The position numbers and the translations under genes are program-made. From contig CALSTV010000001.1 of the NCBI GenBank assembly GCA_943789365.1, positions 2,914,001 to 2,978,000 on the forward strand: DNA of 64,000 nucleotides. The letters are read 5' to 3'. How positions within the stretch are numbered: position 1 is the stretch's first letter; the number at the start of each line of letters is the position of its first letter. Of the stretch, positions 54,813 through 64,000 are shown piece by piece. Origin of the DNA: an uncultured Flavobacteriaceae bacterium (GTDB lineage Bacteria; Bacteroidota; Bacteroidia; Flavobacteriales; Flavobacteriaceae). The notes below the pieces were generated by a model. It ran no database searches. It was not told the DNA's origin and saw nothing but the letters and a program-made list of their open reading frames with translations.

Positions 54813-55751
54813 ATGAATTATTTAGAAAAAGGATTTATGGGGAGTACAACATGGTGGAAATATGTTGTGACATTGTTGATGGTCTTTGGAGGTATTGGTA
54901 TCTTTTCGATTCCCCATGCTATTGCAGTTGAGAAAATCCGACAATCGGGTATTTATGATCCTGGGCAATTTCAGGATGTTTCCTTTTTATTGACGCTGTT
55001 TGATTCGAATGTCAATATTGTTTATATGATACTTCCATTTATAGGCGGTCTTCTTTTTTTGTTGTTGGGAGTGAAGTATGTACATAAACAGGAGCTACAT
55101 AATTTAACCACAGGAAGAGATGGAATAGATTGGAAGCGCGTTCGATTTTCTTTTGGTGTCTGGTCTATATTTATAGTTGCGTTTGTAGGAATTCAATATG
55201 TCATTGCACCAGAGAGTATTGTTTTTAATTTTCAATTAAAGCCTTTTCTTATTTTACTCGTATTGGCCGTTGTATTGGTTCCAATTCAAACGAGTTTTGA
55301 GGAATATTTATTTCGCGGTTATTTGATGCAATCCATAGCAATTTTGGCAAGGAACAGATGGTTTCCTTTGCTTGTGACTTCTATAGTTTTTGGGTTGTTA
55401 CATATTTCGAATCCAGAAATTGCCACTTTAGGTTATGGATTGTTGGTGTATTATATAGGCTCTGGTTTTTTTCTAGGAATAGTGGCTTTAATGGATGACG
55501 GGATAGAATTGAGTTTGGGCTTTCATGCGGCAAATAACCTTATTTCGGCCCTGGTGATTACTGCAGATTGGCAAGTGTTTCAAACCTATTCTATTTTTAA
55601 AGACATTGCGACTCCAAATATTTACACAGCAGTGCTTCCGGCTTTGTTACTATTTCCATTAATGCTTTATCTTTTTGGTAAAAAGTACAATTGGTCGGAT
55701 TGGAAAGAAAGACTTACTGGAGCAGTTGAAGCACCCCAAAACACACTATAA
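54813..55751 (+). CDS. CPBP family intramembrane metalloprotease
   Basis: A 312-residue membrane protein with about eight helices. The CAAX protease/bacteriocin-processing motifs are present: EEYLFRGYLMQ (motif 1, EExxxR), FGLLHISNPE (motif 2 with His) and GFHAANNLISAL (motif 3). The proteases cut substrates within or near the membrane; the target here is unknown. It is placed between menC and menE. Separation from menC is 30 bases; menE follows after one base, so the three are probably one operon, although a protease has no known role in menaquinone synthesis. Confidence 0.9.
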   Translation: MNYLEKGFMGSTTWWKYVVTLLMVFGGIGIFSIPHAIAVEKIRQSGIYDPGQFQDVSFLLTLFDSNVNIVYMILPFIGGLLFLLLGVKYVHKQELHNLTTGRDGIDWKRVRFSFGVWSIFIVAFVGIQYVIAPESIVFNFQLKPFLILLVLAVVLVPIQTSFEEYLFRGYLMQSIAILARNRWFPLLVTSIVFGLLHISNPEIATLGYGLLVYYIGSGFFLGIVALMDDGIELSLGFHAANNLISALVITADWQVFQTYSIFKDIATPNIYTAVLPALLLFPLMLYLFGKKYNWSDWKERLTGAVEAPQNTL

Positions 55752-55752
55752 T

Positions 55753-56817
55753 ATGACAACTTTTCATCCAGCGTTTCAATGTCATGGACGTTCTTTTAAA
55801 ACCCCAGCAATGTTATGTGCATTTGTTAGGGAGGTTTCAGAAGAGTCGGCAGACTTTTTGGAAGTTTGGTTCGATGAGAAGGCGTATGTAGAGGTAGAAA
55901 CTTCTGGTTCTACAGGCAATCCTAAGCGCATTCGACTTCATAAAGTTCATATGGTCAACTCAGCAATGAGTACTGGAAGCTACTTTAATTTAGGCCCAGG
56001 TACAAAAGCTTTGCTGTGCTTGAGCACCAACTTTATTGCTGGGAAAATGATGTGGGTACGTGCTCTGGAATTGGGCTGGGATTTAGATATTGCTAAAAAT
56101 TATAGTCAACCTTTACACGATGAAAATTCTAAATATGATTTTGTTGCTATGGTGCCCTTGCAGGTTCAGCAATCATTATTACATTTAAATCGAGTACAAA
56201 AATTGATTGTGGGTGGAGGTGTGGTTTCTCCGCAGTTGAGGTCTTGCTTACAGTCGCTGACTACAGAGGTATTTGCTACCTATGGAATGACGGAAACAAT
56301 TACGCATATTGCTGTACAGCGCTTGAATCATACAAAAGATGAGCATAGAGTTCTTTATGAAGCACTGCCGTCAGTGCAGTTGAATACAGATGACAGAGGA
56401 TGTTTGGTGATAGATGCAGCATTTGTTTCAGAGACTAAGGTGATTACAAATGACATTGTTGAATTGCATTCTAAAACCAGTTTTCGATGGGTGGGGCGTT
56501 TCGATTCTATTGTCAATAGTGGAGGTGTTAAGTTACAGCCAGAAGTAATTGAAGCAAAAATAGCAATGGTGCTGACTGGACGTTTTATGGTATGCGGAAT
56601 ACCAGATGAACGCCTTGGAGAAAAGCTCGTGTTAATAGTAGAGGGAAGCGGAGCGGCTATTGATGCTAAGGAAGCTATAAAAACATATCTTATGGGTGCC
56701 AATCTAGAAAAATACGAATTCCCCAAAGTTATCTGTTTTGTTGCTGTTTTCGTGCGCACTGAAACAGGAAAAATACAACGTGCAAAAACATTGGAGAAAT
56801 GCGGAGTATCGAGCTGA
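55753..56817 (+). CDS. menE: o-succinylbenzoate-CoA ligase (MenE-like AMP-binding protein)
   Basis: A 354-residue, short acyl-adenylate-forming enzyme. The P-loop is SGSTGNPKRIRLHK; FATYGMTETITHIA is the adenylate-binding motif; FRWVGRFDSIVNSGGVKLQP and the C-terminal GKIQRAKTLEK with the catalytic Lys follow. The enzyme is shorter than typical 450-500-residue MenE, missing part of the N-terminal region, as I recall for Bacteroidota forms. The frame opens at 55675 within the CPBP gene, but ATG 55753 (MTTFHPAFQ) is directly after the CPBP stop and fits best. Confidence 0.87.
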   Translation: MTTFHPAFQCHGRSFKTPAMLCAFVREVSEESADFLEVWFDEKAYVEVETSGSTGNPKRIRLHKVHMVNSAMSTGSYFNLGPGTKALLCLSTNFIAGKMMWVRALELGWDLDIAKNYSQPLHDENSKYDFVAMVPLQVQQSLLHLNRVQKLIVGGGVVSPQLRSCLQSLTTEVFATYGMTETITHIAVQRLNHTKDEHRVLYEALPSVQLNTDDRGCLVIDAAFVSETKVITNDIVELHSKTSFRWVGRFDSIVNSGGVKLQPEVIEAKIAMVLTGRFMVCGIPDERLGEKLVLIVEGSGAAIDAKEAIKTYLMGANLEKYEFPKVICFVAVFVRTETGKIQRAKTLEKCGVSS

Positions 56818-56822
56818 ATTGT

Positions 56823-57338
56823 TTAGAGTTTGCTTATAAAAGTCTCTTGAAATTTTTCAAACGATGTTTCCTCGTAATGCCTATTTCCTAAATAAACAAG
56901 TATTTTTTCCATGATATCGGGCGCTAGGTACCCAGGTATTTTGTCTATAATGGCTTCGTTTTGGTCCAAAAATACCGTACTTGGATAACTCATTTTTCCT
57001 TGTAGCAATCCAGCTGCAAATTCGTGATAACCGCGTCTTCCATTTTTCACAAAAGTGAAAGTTTTATCTTTATATGTGATGTCTTCTCTTTGCTCTGCAT
57101 TGAGTTTTACGGCATAAAAATTTTCATTAATGATTGAAATGATTACCTCATTTTCATAGGTTTCTCGATCCATTTTTTTACAATAACCGCACCAGTCAGT
57201 ATAGACATCTATCAATATGTTTTTTGGAGCCGATTTATTTTTCGCAATGGCTTCTTCAAATGAAATCCAATTTATTTCTTGCGCTTGTCCTGTACTATTG
57301 AGGCTAACTAGGAGAATGAATGTATATAAATATTTCAT
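56823..57338 (-). CDS. secreted thioredoxin-like protein
   Basis: A 171-residue exported protein with signal peptide MKYLYTFILLVSLNSTGQAQ. The thioredoxin fold shows LIDVYTDWCGYCKKMDRETYEN with the redox pair C-G-Y-C, and the cis-proline segment MSYPSTVFLD. It resembles thioredoxin-7/DUF255-type proteins of the periplasm. The frame extends 12 codons upstream (MPYFYTQQQSVP), but the ATG at 57338 gives a standard signal peptide. It converges with menE, 5 bases between the stops. Confidence 0.85.
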   Translation of the reverse strand: MKYLYTFILLVSLNSTGQAQEINWISFEEAIAKNKSAPKNILIDVYTDWCGYCKKMDRETYENEVIISIINENFYAVKLNAEQREDITYKDKTFTFVKNGRRGYHEFAAGLLQGKMSYPSTVFLDQNEAIIDKIPGYLAPDIMEKILVYLGNRHYEETSFEKFQETFISKL

Positions 57339-57438
57339 AGGTACACTTTGTTGTTGGGTATAAAAGTACGGCATATATTTAGCAAAGAGTATTAGAGTTT
57401 TCTTAAAAAAAAGATGTCACTTTGCAAGATGCTTTTTG

Positions 57439-59253
57439 TTATTTTACACCGTGCATCATTTTTTTAATCATGGGTTGGAATGCAATAGAAATACATGCCA
57501 TAACTATGGAGACTGTAGTTAGAATCCAAAAGAAATAACTAATTCCATTTTCATTTGCTATTTTATCGATGTTTTCACCAAACTTCCCTGCGCCTTTCAT
57601 ACCAATAGCCACTGCTAGGTACCATACTCCAAACATAAAAGCAATCATGCGGCCAGGAACTAGTTTACTAACATAAGAAAGTCCTACAGGTGAAATACAC
57701 AGTTCTCCCATAGTATGAAAAAAGAAGACAAGGATAAGCCATACCATGCTTACAGAAGCAGTTTTTGCTCCAGGTTCAATGCCATTGGCACCAATCGCAA
57801 CACAGGCCATACCAAGTGCTAGTAAGAACATACCAATACCAAACTTCATGTTAGCTGAAGGATTGTACTTAGACTCCCACCATTTTGAGAATAAAGGAGC
57901 CATTGTAATTATGAAAAGAGAATTTAAGATAGCAAACCAAGACGCAGGAATTTCAATTAAACTTTCAGTAACCTTTTCAATCATCAATATGTCTAAAGTG
58001 CTATCGGACAACGAAAGGTAACCTGCTGAATATACATCTTTCAGAAGTTTCCAGATAGCAATGATCCAAAGCATTAGAAAACTAAAACTTAGTACCATAT
58101 TTGCCTTTGCATATTTCCCGTAGGTCTGCTTAAATAGCAGGAAAAGCACCCATGAGATAATGCCTAAAGGAATAAAGGTCATAAGGGCATCAACTATTAG
58201 AAAAATAAGGCTAGAATTTCCTTCGAGTACACGATTGGTGTAATCTCTTGCAAAAATGGTTAGGGATCCTGGAGCTTGTTCAAAAATAGCCCAAAAGAAG
58301 ATGGTTAAAAATGCAAAAAAGGAAACCGCAATCATTTTCTCTTTTGTGTTTTGGGTATATTGACTAATTCTGTATACCAAGAGGAATATAAAAAGTAGCA
58401 ATGCTGCTATAATGGTGAAATTATTTCCTGCGAGTCCAAACAGTTCAAAATCAAAAATATTTACCGAACCGTTCGAAATAAGCGCAACCGGTTCAAAAAT
58501 AAGCCATGACAAACCTGCAATGATCATTATGCCAATAAGTGTTAGTTGCCATGCAGTAAACGGGTTTGGAGGCTCTTGGTCCTTGGTGTTGTCTATATTG
58601 GTTGGGGTGTTTTTTATTGGCTTAAGACCTATGTCGCCAAAAATACCTTGTGACAACCAAAATTGGACAAGTCCAAACAACATAAACAAACCAGCAAGCC
58701 CAAAACCAATACTCCAGCCTACTTTTTCACCTAAATAACCGCAAAGCAAAATACCAAAAAACGCCCCGGCATTGACCCCCATATAAAAAATAGTATAAGC
58801 ACCATCTTTCTTTTCTGGATGGTTTTTATACATTTCAGATATAATAGAAGTCATATTTGGTTTAAAAAATCCGCTTCCGAAAACCAACAGTGTAAGACCT
58901 AAATAAATAAAGAAAGGCGTTTCTATAGCCATCGCTCCATGGCCCAAAGTCATAAGTAATGCTCCTACAACAACGGCCCAACGATAGCCAATTTTTTTAT
59001 CGGCAAAATAGCCACCAAGCATTGTCGACAAATACACAAGTCCTACATAGGAACCAAAAATTGCCATGGCATGTTCTCGTGGCCAATTCCAACCGCCATC
59101 TACAAGAGCAGAAGTAAAGAACATAACGAGCAAAGCACGCATTCCGTAGTAAGAAAAACGCTCCCACATTTCGGTAAAAAATAAAACATAGAGTCCGCTA
59201 GGATGTCCTAAAACATTGGATTCAAAAAAATGGTCTGTCGAAGTTGATTTCAT
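57439..59253 (-). CDS. POT-family proton/peptide symporter, copy 1
   Basis: A 604-residue transporter of the proton-dependent oligopeptide (PTR2/POT) family. FFTEMWERFSYYGMRALLV holds the ExxERFxYYG proton-coupling motif; GGYFADKKIGYRW, GSGFFKPNMTSI and FYMGVNAGAFFGILLCGYLGE are family signatures. It is longer than copy 2 because of a hydrophilic loop around 210-235 and additional helices. It imports di- or tripeptides. Copy 2 lies 56 bases upstream on the same strand, and a dipeptidyl peptidase IV gene precedes both, a sensible peptide-use unit. Confidence 0.93.
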   Translation of the reverse strand: MKSTSTDHFFESNVLGHPSGLYVLFFTEMWERFSYYGMRALLVMFFTSALVDGGWNWPREHAMAIFGSYVGLVYLSTMLGGYFADKKIGYRWAVVVGALLMTLGHGAMAIETPFFIYLGLTLLVFGSGFFKPNMTSIISEMYKNHPEKKDGAYTIFYMGVNAGAFFGILLCGYLGEKVGWSIGFGLAGLFMLFGLVQFWLSQGIFGDIGLKPIKNTPTNIDNTKDQEPPNPFTAWQLTLIGIMIIAGLSWLIFEPVALISNGSVNIFDFELFGLAGNNFTIIAALLLFIFLLVYRISQYTQNTKEKMIAVSFFAFLTIFFWAIFEQAPGSLTIFARDYTNRVLEGNSSLIFLIVDALMTFIPLGIISWVLFLLFKQTYGKYAKANMVLSFSFLMLWIIAIWKLLKDVYSAGYLSLSDSTLDILMIEKVTESLIEIPASWFAILNSLFIITMAPLFSKWWESKYNPSANMKFGIGMFLLALGMACVAIGANGIEPGAKTASVSMVWLILVFFFHTMGELCISPVGLSYVSKLVPGRMIAFMFGVWYLAVAIGMKGAGKFGENIDKIANENGISYFFWILTTVSIVMACISIAFQPMIKKMMHGVK

Positions 59254-59309
59254 TGTATTGTTATTGTAACGATAGGTTATGTAATAGTCTCTTTCTAGTT
59301 AATAGGTGG

Positions 59310-60656
59310 CTAATGTTCATTGTCTTCCGCACCATGTGTTAGGTTTTTTAATTTTTTAAGGAAAAGCGCTATAAACATCCCGAACAGAATACAAAAAGCA
59401 GCAATTCCGGTAAAAACAGAATATTCACCAAACTCAGTAGCAGATTCACCAAGCAATCCGGCAACTTTATTACCAAGTCCTGTAGTCGCGAAATACAATC
59501 CCATCATAAGCGAAGCGTATTTGGCAGGTGCTAACTTAGTAACGAATGAGAGTGAAACAGGTGACAAACTTAATTCTCCAATGGTGTGAAATAAATAAGC
59601 CAATACCAACCAATACATGGCAGAAGAACCTTGTTGTTCGAACTCAACAGCAGCAGCACTCATAAACAAGAAGCCCAATCCCATAATCACCAAACCAGAA
59701 ATCATTTTAAACAGAGAGGAGGCTTCTCTTCCTTTTAATTTTCTATTGGCCCAATAGGTAGCTGTTAATGTTCCTAGGGTGATGATGAAGAATGCATTTA
59801 ACGACTGGAACCAAGAAGCGGGAACTTCCCAGCCCATTAGTATTCTGTCTGTTTTTTGCTTTGCATATATGTTCATTAGCCCTCCTGCTTGTTCAAAAGC
59901 ACCAAAGAAGGTAATGACCATTAAAAAGGAAAGAATCAATACAATTATTCGATCTTTCTCGATCTTTGTCAATGGTGTTTTTAAAATTTCTCTTTCTTGT
60001 TCGTTTTTTGAAGTTCCTAAAAAATCGCCTACACCTTCTAAATGCTTTTGACCTAAAATGAACTGTACCAACCCTAGGATCATACAAATTCCGGCAAGTC
60101 CAAAGCCGTAATGCCAACCGTAGACTTCACCTACAAAACCTACAATCAAACTAGAGAGAAATGCACCCACATTAATCCCTATATAAAAAATAGTAAATCC
60201 TTTGTCTCTTCGAATGTCTTCTTTTCCATAGAGTCCACCCACCATGGTAGAGATATTCGGTTTTAACATACCCACACCCGCTATGATAAAACCTAATCCT
60301 GTATAAAATGCCCATAGTTGCTCAATAGCAAGAACGCTGTGTCCTATTACCAAAAGAATGGCACCGACAATCACAGATTTTTTTTGTCCCAATAGGCGGT
60401 CTGCAATAATTCCACCTGGTATGGAGGCTACATATACCAACATTGTGTACCATCCGTATAAAGAAAGGGCTTCCATGTCGGTCCAACCTAATCCTGGATT
60501 TTGTTCCGTGGTGGCTTGTACTAAATAGAGTACCAAAATAGCGCGCATTCCGTAATAGGAAAAGCGCTCCCACATTTCAGTAAAAAATAGAACATACAGC
60601 CCTTTTGGATGTCCAAATAACTCATTTTGATCGGATCTAATAGAAGTTGTACTCAT
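59310..60656 (-). CDS. POT-family proton/peptide symporter, copy 2
   Basis: A 448-residue POT transporter. FFTEMWERFSYYGMRAILV at the N-terminus is nearly identical to copy 1; GGIIADRLLGQKK, GVGMLKPNISTMVGG and FYIGINVGAFLSSLIVGFVGE follow. It lacks the extra helices of copy 1, being closer to the shorter form. Both are transcribed with the DPP-IV peptidase upstream (gap about 27 bases). The pair probably arose by duplication and may differ in peptide preference. Confidence 0.93.
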   Translation of the reverse strand: MSTTSIRSDQNELFGHPKGLYVLFFTEMWERFSYYGMRAILVLYLVQATTEQNPGLGWTDMEALSLYGWYTMLVYVASIPGGIIADRLLGQKKSVIVGAILLVIGHSVLAIEQLWAFYTGLGFIIAGVGMLKPNISTMVGGLYGKEDIRRDKGFTIFYIGINVGAFLSSLIVGFVGEVYGWHYGFGLAGICMILGLVQFILGQKHLEGVGDFLGTSKNEQEREILKTPLTKIEKDRIIVLILSFLMVITFFGAFEQAGGLMNIYAKQKTDRILMGWEVPASWFQSLNAFFIITLGTLTATYWANRKLKGREASSLFKMISGLVIMGLGFLFMSAAAVEFEQQGSSAMYWLVLAYLFHTIGELSLSPVSLSFVTKLAPAKYASLMMGLYFATTGLGNKVAGLLGESATEFGEYSVFTGIAAFCILFGMFIALFLKKLKNLTHGAEDNEH

Positions 60657-60683
60657 GTGTATAGGTATGTAAGATGTGTAAAA

Positions 60684-62843
60684 TTATTTTAAATGTTGGT
60701 CTAAAAATTTAGACATTTTTGTAAAGAGGTGGAGCCTTGTATTTTGTCCTCTGTAGATTCCATGAGCACGATCTGGATAGATGGCTTGGTCGAAATCCTT
60801 GTTTTCTTTAATCAAGGCATTGGTCATGCGGTAGGCGTTTTGAACATGTACATTGTCATCACCAGTTCCATGTACAATTAAATAATTTCCTTTGAGTTTT
60901 TCAGTGTGAAAAAGAGGTGAGTTTTCATCATAACCACTTGGGTTTTCTTGCGGTGTTTGCATATAGCGTTCTGTGTACACGCTATCGTAGAATCTCCAAG
61001 AGGTCACTGGTGCAACGGCTATTGCTGTGCTAAAAACGTCATTTCCTTTTAAGAGGCAGTTGGTTGACATAAAGCCTCCATAACTCCATCCCCAAATACC
61101 AATATTGTCGGCATCAATATAATTGAGTTTTCTCAATTCTTTTGCGGCGTTTATTTGATCGATGGTCTCGTATTTACCCAATTCTTTATAGGTTACTTTT
61201 TTAAAAGCTGCTCCTTTAAAACCTGTACCTCTTCCATCGACACAGGCAACAATGAATCCTTTTTGGGTTAGGTAATGAAACCAATAGTCATTATAGCTAT
61301 TCCAGGAATTTGCAACTTCCTGTGAGCCGGGCCCTGAATATTGAACGAGTAGTAATGGATATTTTTTTTCTGAGTCGAAATTTGCAGGTTTTAACATCCA
61401 CATATTAAAGGTGCCGTTTTCAGTGTTAAGTTCAGAAAACACCTTATGAGAAAGATTGTAAGAATTCAATTTTTCCGCCACCTGCTTGTTGTTCTTTATT
61501 TCTTTGATGCGTTTTTTACTGCTGTACAGGTGGTAACTTGTAGGTGTGCTTACATCAGAATGATTCAGAATGAAATAGTTTTTGTCTTTGCTAAAGTCTG
61601 CATCGTTTGTACCAGTGGTGGCACTAAGTCTCTTTTTCGATCTTCCGTTGAGTCCAATTTTGTAAATGGTTCGGTTGGTGCTTCCATCTTCCACAGATTG
61701 ATAAAAGACGGTTTTTGTCTTAGGATTGAGACCATAAAATTTGGTGACTTCCCAATTTCCTTTAGTGATTTGTTTTTTTAGTTTTCCATTAGCACTATAG
61801 TGGTATAAGTGGTTAAAACCATCCTTTTCACTAGGCCATATAAAACTGTTGTCTTTTAAAAAAGTGAGGTCATTTATGTTGATAACATCGACATAGGCCT
61901 TGTTTTTTTCTTCAAGAGTCAAGGTCGCACTCAAGTCTTTTGTGTTGATGGAGAAAAGTTTGAGCTGATTTTGATGTCTGTTTAGTGTCACTGCGGCAAG
62001 CTTATCATCTTTATGAGTCCATGTAATATGTGGAATGTATTCGTAATCTCCTAGCGCTATGTTCTGGGTTGTGTTCTCGTTGATATCGTATAAGTGGAGT
62101 GAAACTTTTGAATTCTGTTCTCCTGCTTTGGGGTATTTAAAGGTTTGACTACTTGGGTACAGTGCATTGCCTACAATGTCCATGGAGAAAAATGGAACTT
62201 CTTTTTCGTCGAATTTAAGAAACGCAATTTTATCACTGTTTGTACTCCATACAAAGGCTTTTACAAATGAAAACTCTTCTTCGTAGACCCAATCCGTAAC
62301 GCCATTGATGGTAAAGTTCTTCTTTCCGTCCGAAGTTACAGGAATGGTTGTATTGGTTTCTAAGTTTTTCAAATAGATGTTATTTTCTTTGACATAGGCA
62401 ATCATTTTACTATTCTTAGAAAAGGTAGGTTCTTGTATTGGTGCGTCATCAACCAATATTGCCTTTTTTGTAGCCACGTCGTAAACATAATAGACACTTT
62501 TAGAGGAGTGTCTATAAATGGATTCTGAATTGGTGCTTAAAAGGATTTTACTTTCATCTTCGTTGAACGCGTAGTCGTCAAAATAAGCTAGGTCTTCTAA
62601 GTTTTTGCTATCTATAAGCGTTTCTGTTTTTTCTAAAGTGGCATAATTATAAACATCAATTGCTGTGCTTTTTGAATCATAATTGAAACTTAGTAAACTG
62701 TATTTGTCATTGTTCATAGGTTGGTAAGACTGAAGATAGTCTTCTCTAAATTCACCTTTCCAAATAGCTTCTAGTGTAAGTTGTTGTGTTTGTGAAAATA
62801 AAACAGATGGGATTCCTACGAATAGGTACAATAATTTATGCAT
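60684..62843 (-). CDS. dipeptidyl peptidase IV (S9B prolyl oligopeptidase family)
   Basis: A 719-residue secreted peptidase. Signal peptide MHKLLYLFVGIPSVLFSQ, a beta-propeller domain (about 40-470), then the alpha/beta hydrolase domain. The triad is S587 (GWSYGGF), Asp 662 or 663 (GTGDDNVH) and H694 (RAHGIY). The propeller has VYEEEFSFVKAFVWS, the double-Glu motif that binds the substrate N-terminus in DPP-IV. It removes X-Pro dipeptides, which the two downstream POT symporters could import. ATG 62843 is used over a GTG at 62867, giving a compact signal peptide. Confidence 0.92.
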   Translation of the reverse strand: MHKLLYLFVGIPSVLFSQTQQLTLEAIWKGEFREDYLQSYQPMNNDKYSLLSFNYDSKSTAIDVYNYATLEKTETLIDSKNLEDLAYFDDYAFNEDESKILLSTNSESIYRHSSKSVYYVYDVATKKAILVDDAPIQEPTFSKNSKMIAYVKENNIYLKNLETNTTIPVTSDGKKNFTINGVTDWVYEEEFSFVKAFVWSTNSDKIAFLKFDEKEVPFFSMDIVGNALYPSSQTFKYPKAGEQNSKVSLHLYDINENTTQNIALGDYEYIPHITWTHKDDKLAAVTLNRHQNQLKLFSINTKDLSATLTLEEKNKAYVDVININDLTFLKDNSFIWPSEKDGFNHLYHYSANGKLKKQITKGNWEVTKFYGLNPKTKTVFYQSVEDGSTNRTIYKIGLNGRSKKRLSATTGTNDADFSKDKNYFILNHSDVSTPTSYHLYSSKKRIKEIKNNKQVAEKLNSYNLSHKVFSELNTENGTFNMWMLKPANFDSEKKYPLLLVQYSGPGSQEVANSWNSYNDYWFHYLTQKGFIVACVDGRGTGFKGAAFKKVTYKELGKYETIDQINAAKELRKLNYIDADNIGIWGWSYGGFMSTNCLLKGNDVFSTAIAVAPVTSWRFYDSVYTERYMQTPQENPSGYDENSPLFHTEKLKGNYLIVHGTGDDNVHVQNAYRMTNALIKENKDFDQAIYPDRAHGIYRGQNTRLHLFTKMSKFLDQHLK

Positions 62844-62972
62844 GAATGCGTTTTTGATTAAAGTCACAATTTAGCTAAAAAAAAGGAAAAAAGAACGAAG
62901 ATTTTTAGATTATATTTTTGTGTACTCGGTAAATAAGTTCTGTAAAAAATTAATATAAAACAATTAAATTTC

Positions 62973-62980
62973 TATATTTG
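62973..62980 (+). promoter_or_regulatory. -7 element of PorP/SprF gene
   Basis: TATATTTG, exact match, 39 bases before the ATG at 63020. Confidence 0.5.
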
Positions 62981-63019
62981 AAACTTGCTAGTTTACTATA
63001 TAGACTAGGCTATTACTTT

Positions 63020-64000
63020 ATGAAAATACTAAAAAAACTGTTACCCCTTAGTTTTGTGTGTTTGTTGAATTTTTGTGTTAGTGCACAAGAGACACTACCT
63101 ATTTATTCAGATTATTTATCTGATAATGTGTATTTGTTACACCCGGCAGCTGCAGGAATTGGAGATTCAGGGAAAATTCGACTGACAAGCCGCACGCAAT
63201 GGAAGGATGTAGACAATGCACCTTCGTTACAAACCTTAAGTTTTCACAATAGAGTTGGATCGGTGTCTGGACTAGGGTTAATTCTCTTTAATAACGAAAA
63301 TGGATACCATTCGCAAAAAGGTTTTCAAACCACCTATGCTTATCATATAAATTTATCGAATAGTTATAGAACGTTTGAGCAGTTATCTTTTGGTTTGTCT
63401 TTGACATTGGTTCAAAATCAGTTCGATACAAGTATCTTACCTCCAACGGGTATCGACCCTTCCTTAATAGATATTGCAAATAGCGATGGTTATTTTAATG
63501 GAGATTTTGGAATGGCGTACCATCGAGATAAATTTTTTAGTTATTTGACCATAAAGAATATGTTTTTAACGACTAAGACAGATGATGTTTTGGAACCAAT
63601 TGATTTAAGCAAGTTTATTTTAAGTGCAGGTTACTTTTTTGGTGAAGAGAAATCTTTGCAATTCGAACCTTCTGTAATGGCTTTGTATGAGCCTCATTTT
63701 GGAAGAACTCAGGTCGATTTGAACTGTAAGGTGTATAAGGTAATCAACGGAACCCAACTTTGGGGAGCCTTGTCTTATAGAACAAGTTTTGGAGGAGAAC
63801 AGATTGAAAACACCAATTTTATTACACCTATTATCGGAATTAACTACGAGAAGTTTTTATTTTCTTATACCTATTCAGAACAGTTAGGAGATTTGGGGCT
63901 GGTTGTAAAAGGTGGGTATCATCAGTTGACTCTAGGTTTGGATGTTTTTGTGAGAAAGTCGAGACTGGCCGCTTGTCCAAACATCAACTCGAGTTACTTT
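63020..64000 (+). CDS. PorP/SprF family type IX secretion-associated membrane protein (3' end at window edge)
   Basis: At least 327 residues to the right edge. Signal peptide MKILKKLLPLSFVCLLNFCVSAQ; then the PorP/SprF pattern LPIYSDYLSDNVYLLHPAAAGIG and RTQWKDVDNAPSLQTLSFH, and beta-strands through to RLAACPNINSSYF at the last base. PorP/SprF proteins are outer-membrane proteins of the type IX secretion and gliding systems, often encoded next to large adhesins and OmpA-like proteins. Whether the stop codon comes immediately after the edge is unknown; the length is already typical of the family and it ends in Phe. Confidence 0.9.
   Translation, partial: MKILKKLLPLSFVCLLNFCVSAQETLPIYSDYLSDNVYLLHPAAAGIGDSGKIRLTSRTQWKDVDNAPSLQTLSFHNRVGSVSGLGLILFNNENGYHSQKGFQTTYAYHINLSNSYRTFEQLSFGLSLTLVQNQFDTSILPPTGIDPSLIDIANSDGYFNGDFGMAYHRDKFFSYLTIKNMFLTTKTDDVLEPIDLSKFILSAGYFFGEEKSLQFEPSVMALYEPHFGRTQVDLNCKVYKVINGTQLWGALSYRTSFGGEQIENTNFITPIIGINYEKFLFSYTYSEQLGDLGLVVKGGYHQLTLGLDVFVRKSRLAACPNINSSYF

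Overview
The window is an AT-rich chromosomal segment from a member of the Bacteroidota, almost certainly the family Flavobacteriaceae. Supporting signs are the gliding lipoprotein GldB, a PorP/SprF-type protein, TonB-dependent receptors with a carboxypeptidase-like N-terminal domain, DUF2911 and DUF4834 proteins, a GH3-serine hydrolase fusion, and many copies of the Bacteroidota promoter -7 element TAnnTTTG. The genes are mostly housekeeping. No prophage, IS element, CRISPR array, rRNA or tRNA gene was seen.

Layout. 0-6 kb: an unidentified 3' gene fragment, a small membrane protein, gldB, nadE, the diadenylate cyclase gene, and truA with an ABC exporter. 6-12 kb: SRP RNA, a small transaldolase, the thrS-infC-rpmI-rplT translation operon, and a DnaQ-like exonuclease. 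infC has an AUA start and an apparent +1 frameshift. 12-21 kb: GH3-serine hydrolase, rsmE, an outer-membrane protein with a charged tail, fabI, a GT2 glycosyltransferase, a DivIC-like protein and udk. 21-25 kb: one giant OmpA/thrombospondin-type-3-repeat protein with two OmpA domains. 25-35 kb: folK, sppA, pxpBCA-type 5-oxoprolinase genes, mdh, gyrB and two tandem ORF6N genes.

The most interesting locus is 35.85-41.03 kb. It is an operon gatC-gatA-gatB::aspS in which GatB and a His-type (probably non-discriminating) aspartyl-tRNA synthetase are fused. It is preceded by a 15-codon leader ORF with ten Asn codons, an antiterminator segment, and a perfect terminator hairpin. This reads as a classical ribosome-stalling attenuator that senses Asn-tRNA(Asn) and controls the enzymes that make it by transamidation.

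41-47 kb holds a probable metal (possibly copper) locus: a Cys-rich small protein, a TonB receptor, a BNR-type lipoprotein split by a T10 tract, and a Met/His-rich outer-membrane protein. 47-64 kb holds a PIG-L deacetylase, a 35-residue membrane peptide next to a sodium/solute symporter, menC and menE flanking a CPBP protease, two POT peptide transporters with a DPP-IV peptidase, and a PorP/SprF protein at the right edge.

Common themes are translation (thrS, infC, rplT, rpmI, truA, rsmE, GatCAB/AspRS, SRP RNA), envelope and gliding functions, and peptide use. Function calls rest on motifs read by eye. No database search was run.
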